This document shows, in pieces, positions 40,923 through 43,205 of a DNA stretch of 43,205 nt. Source of the stretch: Bryobacter sp. (GTDB taxonomy: Bacteria; Acidobacteriota; Terriglobia; Bryobacterales; Bryobacteraceae); assembly GCA_022843605.1 (NCBI GenBank), contig JALHNI010000040.1:1-43205 (forward strand), in the 5' to 3' direction. The notes beneath the pieces were generated by a model. The model was not told the origin of the DNA and did not search any database. It saw only the letters and a program-made list of their open reading frames with translations. Position 1 is the first letter of the stretch. Each line of letters opens with the position of its first letter. The translations under genes and the position numbers were made by a program.

Positions 40923-41265
40923 TTGCGCTGGAACGGAACGACCGGCGCGTTTTCTCGCTGGTGGACACCGCGCTCGAAGACGGTGCGCGACTGGTCGTTC
41001 CGGCTACGGCGCTGGCTCAGGTGCTCCGGAATCGGCGACGCAAGTTCGCCTTTGGCGAATGATCCAGCATGACCGGACCGAAGTGGTGCCGTTGGATGAG
41101 TTCTACGCGCAGGCGGTGGGTTTGTTGCTGGCGCAGTCGGGTACCTCTGACATTGCCGATGCGCACGTCGTGGCTTGTGCCCGACGCCGTGGGCAGGCGG
41201 TGATCACCAGTGATCCGTTTGATCTGCGGAGGCTCGATCCGAAGTTGCGGCTCATCCGCGTGTGA
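40889..41265 (+). pseudogene. VapC-like PIN-domain toxin, frameshifted
   Basis: The first part (TTG 40889 on) reads VTFDAGGLIALERNDRRVFS and VVPATALAQVLR, the N-terminal half of a PIN domain with the first catalytic Asp. At about 41028 the frame is lost; one base is missing in CCGGAATCGG, since adding one there continues SATQVRLWRMIQHDRTEVVP and then GTSDIADAHVVACARRRGQA and ITSDPFDLRRLDPKLRLIRV, the C-terminal half with the remaining Asp residues, ending at 41265. As assembled the gene gives two fragments. PIN toxins cleave RNA; this copy is probably inactive unless the sequence is wrong. Confidence 0.75.
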
Positions 41266-41664
41266 AGGTCGGTCGGGAGTTTCGCGGAGTCCGTGTTTGC
41301 GGCGGCAGGCCTTTTCGAAGTCGTTCGGCACTCCGCCTCGTTGGTTAACCACGATAATGTATTCTATCGTGTTTAAACACAACCCCCAAAATTGATCCCT
41401 GTCGTCAAAACTTCGCTCCATAGTCAGCCCGAATTTATGAGGAGGATGCTGCCGGAACCTCTAGTGTCGGATGTACCTGTGCTTGAAGATTCTTGTTCGA
41501 ACTCAATGTGTCTTCAAAACGAAAGAGCGCGAATGTTTCGCATCGGCGGTTGACCGAAGCTGATTCGAAACTTCTGTGAACGGACTAGACTAGACTAGAC
41601 TCTTTGGAGTGCGCCGTGATCAGGTTTCTGATCCTCGGACGAGCCGTGATCGAGGAGGAGCCAA
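41266..41664. other. 399-bp intergenic region upstream of the TIR gene
   Basis: No coding frame looks real here. Base composition is visibly lower in G+C than the genes to the left. It contains a pentamer run (GACTA, 3.8 copies, 41583-41601), a 6-bp hairpin GATCAG/CTGATC (41618-41633), and the ribosome binding site GAGGAGGAG (41652-41660). CCTCG (41633-41637) can pair with CGAGG (41651-41655), covering the ribosome binding site. Confidence 0.5.
41583..41602. repeat. Pentanucleotide tandem repeat
   Basis: GACTA occurs three times followed by GACTC, in a run from 41583 to 41602. It lies 62 bp upstream of the TIR-protein start. Copy-number change would alter spacing of upstream elements. Confidence 0.85.
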
Positions 41665-42603
41665 GTGCCGGTCTTTATCAGTTATTCGCGCGTAGACAAT
41701 TCCTTCGCAACTCGTCTCGCAATGCAGTTGGTCAAGCACCGTGCCAACGTCTGGATTGACCAGTGGGAGCTACATGTCGGCGACTCACTCATCAGCAAGA
41801 TTCAAGACGCCATTCAGGGCGCGAGCGCACTGATTGTGATTCTCTCCAAGGCTTCTGTGGAGTCTGAATGGTGCAAAAAGGAGCTAAACAGCGGACTCAT
41901 TCGGGAACTCGATGAGAAGCGTGTTGTCATTCTTCCAGTGCTGATGGAAGAGTGCACAATTCCTCTATTCTTAAGGGAAAAGCTATATGCTGACTTCCGG
42001 ACCGACTTCGACGCCGGGCTACGGTCCGTCCTTGAGGCCATAGCGCGGGTGACGTCGGATACCTTGATCCGGACCGAATCACCAGAATGGCATGTTGATT
42101 GGGCTTTTGATTGGGCCCTTACAGGCCGAAATGATTTCTCGCTGACGTTAACCGCAGTTGAACAAGCCGTAGGGCAGCCGTTTACCGTTCTGACCGTGAT
42201 CCAGGTGAAAGCCAACGCGGTTGCTGCGGACCGATACGTAGCGATGTTGGAAGCGGGATTTGATTGGGTGGAGCGGGCGATTCTGCTTGAGTTCATCGGT
42301 GCTGCCATAAACGAAAAAGCGCTTCGAATCCGGTTGGAAGATGAGAAAGCTCAGAAGTTCTCCGTAAGGCTCGTCGATAAATCAAGCCCGGCTGTCTTCG
42401 ATCTGGAGATCGTCTCGAGGCGCTTAGGTAGTGATACCGGCAGAGACATCGTTCTCGACATCGGCAGCCAAGTCAATGTATTCCGCGCGCATCAGCAGGA
42501 AGTTCAGAAGAGATTAAGCCCTCGAGAGCAAGAGCGAGTTCGAGGCATTCGAGCCCTCTTTGCCTCCAAGGGACCAAACCCTCGAGATTACGTCGCCTGT
42601 TAA
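41665..42603 (+). CDS. TIR-domain protein with C-terminal domain of unknown function
   Basis: The 312-residue product starts at GTG 41665 behind a strong ribosome binding site (GAGGAGGAG, 41652-41660). Residues 1-125 are a TIR domain: PVFISYSRVDNSFA, VWIDQWELHVGDSL and LIVILSKASVESEWCKKEL, with Glu73 at the catalytic position of bacterial TIR NAD-hydrolases. Residues of about 130-312 match no family I know; they are mixed alpha/beta (FSLTLTAVEQAVGQPFTVLT, FVERAIL-type helices) without TM helices. TIR proteins with a sensing C-terminus often act in phage defence. The neighbourhood of toxin modules and an IS fits this, but no defence partner is certain. Confidence 0.85.
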   Translation: MPVFISYSRVDNSFATRLAMQLVKHRANVWIDQWELHVGDSLISKIQDAIQGASALIVILSKASVESEWCKKELNSGLIRELDEKRVVILPVLMEECTIPLFLREKLYADFRTDFDAGLRSVLEAIARVTSDTLIRTESPEWHVDWAFDWALTGRNDFSLTLTAVEQAVGQPFTVLTVIQVKANAVAADRYVAMLEAGFDWVERAILLEFIGAAINEKALRIRLEDEKAQKFSVRLVDKSSPAVFDLEIVSRRLGSDTGRDIVLDIGSQVNVFRAHQQEVQKRLSPREQERVRGIRALFASKGPNPRDYVAC

Positions 42604-42885
42604 GCATCGTTCTCAACTTCGTTGTTCTGTGCCGAAAGGCTCTCCCCTTGCCAGGCGCTTCACGTCTTTCGCTACCCCATCCATGGGGACACTCGACACG
42701 CCTCGAAGACTGAGTTTGGCCTCCTCGGGAGCTACCTTTAACAACTTCCAGGCCTCTGCATCGCCGAGTGCTGGCGTGCTGCCAACTTCTCGGAACCCGA
42801 GTGCACCCCCCGTCGGAGGATGCGGTTGATCAAGGACGGCTTGTAGACTGGCATCGAATCTTGCCAGAAGCTATGATGCTCATTG
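42604..42885. other. Intergenic region between the TIR gene and the two-TM ORF
   Basis: Two frames overlap here on both strands but neither has a ribosome binding site or recognisable motif. I see no terminator hairpin directly after the TIR stop, so read-through into the next ORF is possible. Confidence 0.4.
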
Positions 42886-43119
42886 ATGAACCCGGAGCCG
42901 CTTGAAAACTCGTTCGACACAGGTCGCATTCCAACCAGCTTTCGTCGGAAGATCTCCGCTGTGTTGCTGGGAATTTGCTACGGCGGATCAATCGTCAACG
43001 GTATAGAACAGGGAATCAATTTTGTTCTGAAGAGCGAGACAGGACTCAGCGAATTTCCCGTTTTGGGAGCACTCGTCGGCATCGTAGTGACCTGTACCGG
43101 AGAAACTGAACCAAACTAA
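42886..43119 (+). CDS. Small membrane protein, probably truncated by an insertion sequence
   Basis: The 77-residue frame starts at ATG 42886 (MNPEPLENSFDTGRIPTSF) and predicts two hydrophobic segments: KISAVLLGICYGGSIVNGI and FPVLGALVGIVV. The second is cut at about 43088, where the sequence TGACCTGTACCGG resembles an IS3-type terminal repeat; the last 10 or so residues would come from the IS. The intact gene probably went on. Its position after the TIR gene suggests a possible membrane partner. Confidence 0.4.
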   Translation: MNPEPLENSFDTGRIPTSFRRKISAVLLGICYGGSIVNGIEQGINFVLKSETGLSEFPVLGALVGIVVTCTGETEPN

Positions 43120-43205
43120 ACTGGAAATCCCAAGAGGCGGAGAGGCCGGAAAGGGAGGAGAAGGTGAAGAAGAGTCGGTTTAGTGAAGAGCAGATCCTTG
43201 GGATC
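43088..43205 (+). mobile_element. Left end of an IS3-family-like insertion sequence, partial
   Basis: A transposase start lies at 43164 and no upstream host gene continues past about 43088. The boundary is a guess from the TG-initial sequence TGACCTGTACCGG at 43091 and the break in the membrane frame. The rest of the element is outside the window. Confidence 0.5.
43164..43205 (+). CDS. IS3-family transposase OrfA, first 14 codons
   Basis: GTG 43164 opens VKKSRFSEEQILGI, which matches the conserved start of OrfA in IS3-family (IS407-like) elements, a helix-turn-helix protein (KKSRFTEEQI). GGGAGGAGAAG lies just upstream as the ribosome binding site. The gene is cut by the window edge. OrfA acts with OrfB by programmed frameshifting to make the transposase. 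Confidence 0.8.
   Translation, partial: MKKSRFSEEQILGI

Noticed and set aside
41583-41602. Pentamer repeat as CRISPR or attachment site
   Set aside because: The unit is only 5 bp with no spacers, and no integrase gene or second copy is in the window.
42560-42829. 89-residue plus-strand frame after the TIR gene
   Set aside because: It overlaps the end of the TIR gene in another frame, is Ser/Pro-rich and has no ribosome binding site.
1-43205. CRISPR array, rRNA or tRNA genes
   Set aside because: No regularly spaced 20-40-bp repeats and no rRNA segment were seen; the only tRNA-like structure is in the tmRNA.

Overview
The window reads as chromosome of a GC-rich soil-type bacterium, most likely Acidobacteriota of the Solibacter/Bryobacter type. 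This is an inference from gene content: a formylglycine-type sulfatase, a DUF1080 protein, many short secreted proteins of unknown function, a bactofilin, PA-domain M28 peptidase and a tmRNA. No 16S or ribosomal-protein gene is present to confirm it. The only stable RNA gene is ssrA (tmRNA) at 9547-9897, whose tag reads ANTQFAYAA.

Left part (1-11971): an AsmA-like protein running off the left edge, a DUF1801 protein, a nitrilase-type amidohydrolase, a secreted TPR protein, an RsuA/RluB pseudouridine synthase preceded by a tiny ORF with an almost perfect Shine-Dalgarno sequence, a secreted protein, a DinB-like protein with a clear 1-base frameshift, a small zinc-ribbon protein, a BON-domain protein, a sulfatase with C-terminal HEAT-like repeats coupled to an alpha/beta hydrolase, ssrA, a secreted protein and a transglutaminase-like protein.

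Signalling block (11967-17328): a membrane histidine kinase and OmpR-type regulator, a convergent Spy/CpxP-like gene, a second OmpR-type regulator and a divergent SpoIIE-type phosphatase. A shared motif lies about 60 bp upstream of the kinase gene and of the Spy-like gene, suggesting a common envelope-stress regulon. Next (17325-21080) is an acyl-CoA block: APH-type kinase, histidine phosphatase and acyl-CoA dehydrogenase in one tight operon, with a divergent enoyl-CoA isomerase/hydratase. This arrangement resembles the kinase-plus-dehydrogenase route for 4-hydroxyacyl-CoAs.

Glycosylation block (21025-26211): three translationally coupled minus-strand genes (GT2; a GNAT-PhyH fusion; a GT2 fused to a multi-pass GT-C-like domain) and a divergent GT2. 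Then follow an M28 peptidase, a degenerate methyltransferase-like protein, a bactofilin, a GAF protein and a BNR-repeat protein. About 930 bp at 31068-32000 carry no convincing gene but contain an internally repeated, hairpin-rich sequence that may be a structured RNA. An HpcH/HpaI aldolase with a good promoter follows. A long minus-strand run then encodes split transketolase, a NarL-type two-component pair, an amidohydrolase and a shortened PaaK/CapK-like protein.

Right end (39587-43205) is an accessory region: a Doc toxin module with a perfect 13-bp inverted repeat touching its start codon, a VOC protein, a VapBC-like module whose PIN toxin is frameshifted, a TIR-domain protein with an unknown C-terminal half, a two-TM ORF that appears to be cut by an insertion sequence, and the first codons of an IS3-type transposase at the right edge. 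The TIR locus is the best candidate for an undescribed defence function. No CRISPR array, rRNA or tRNA was found.
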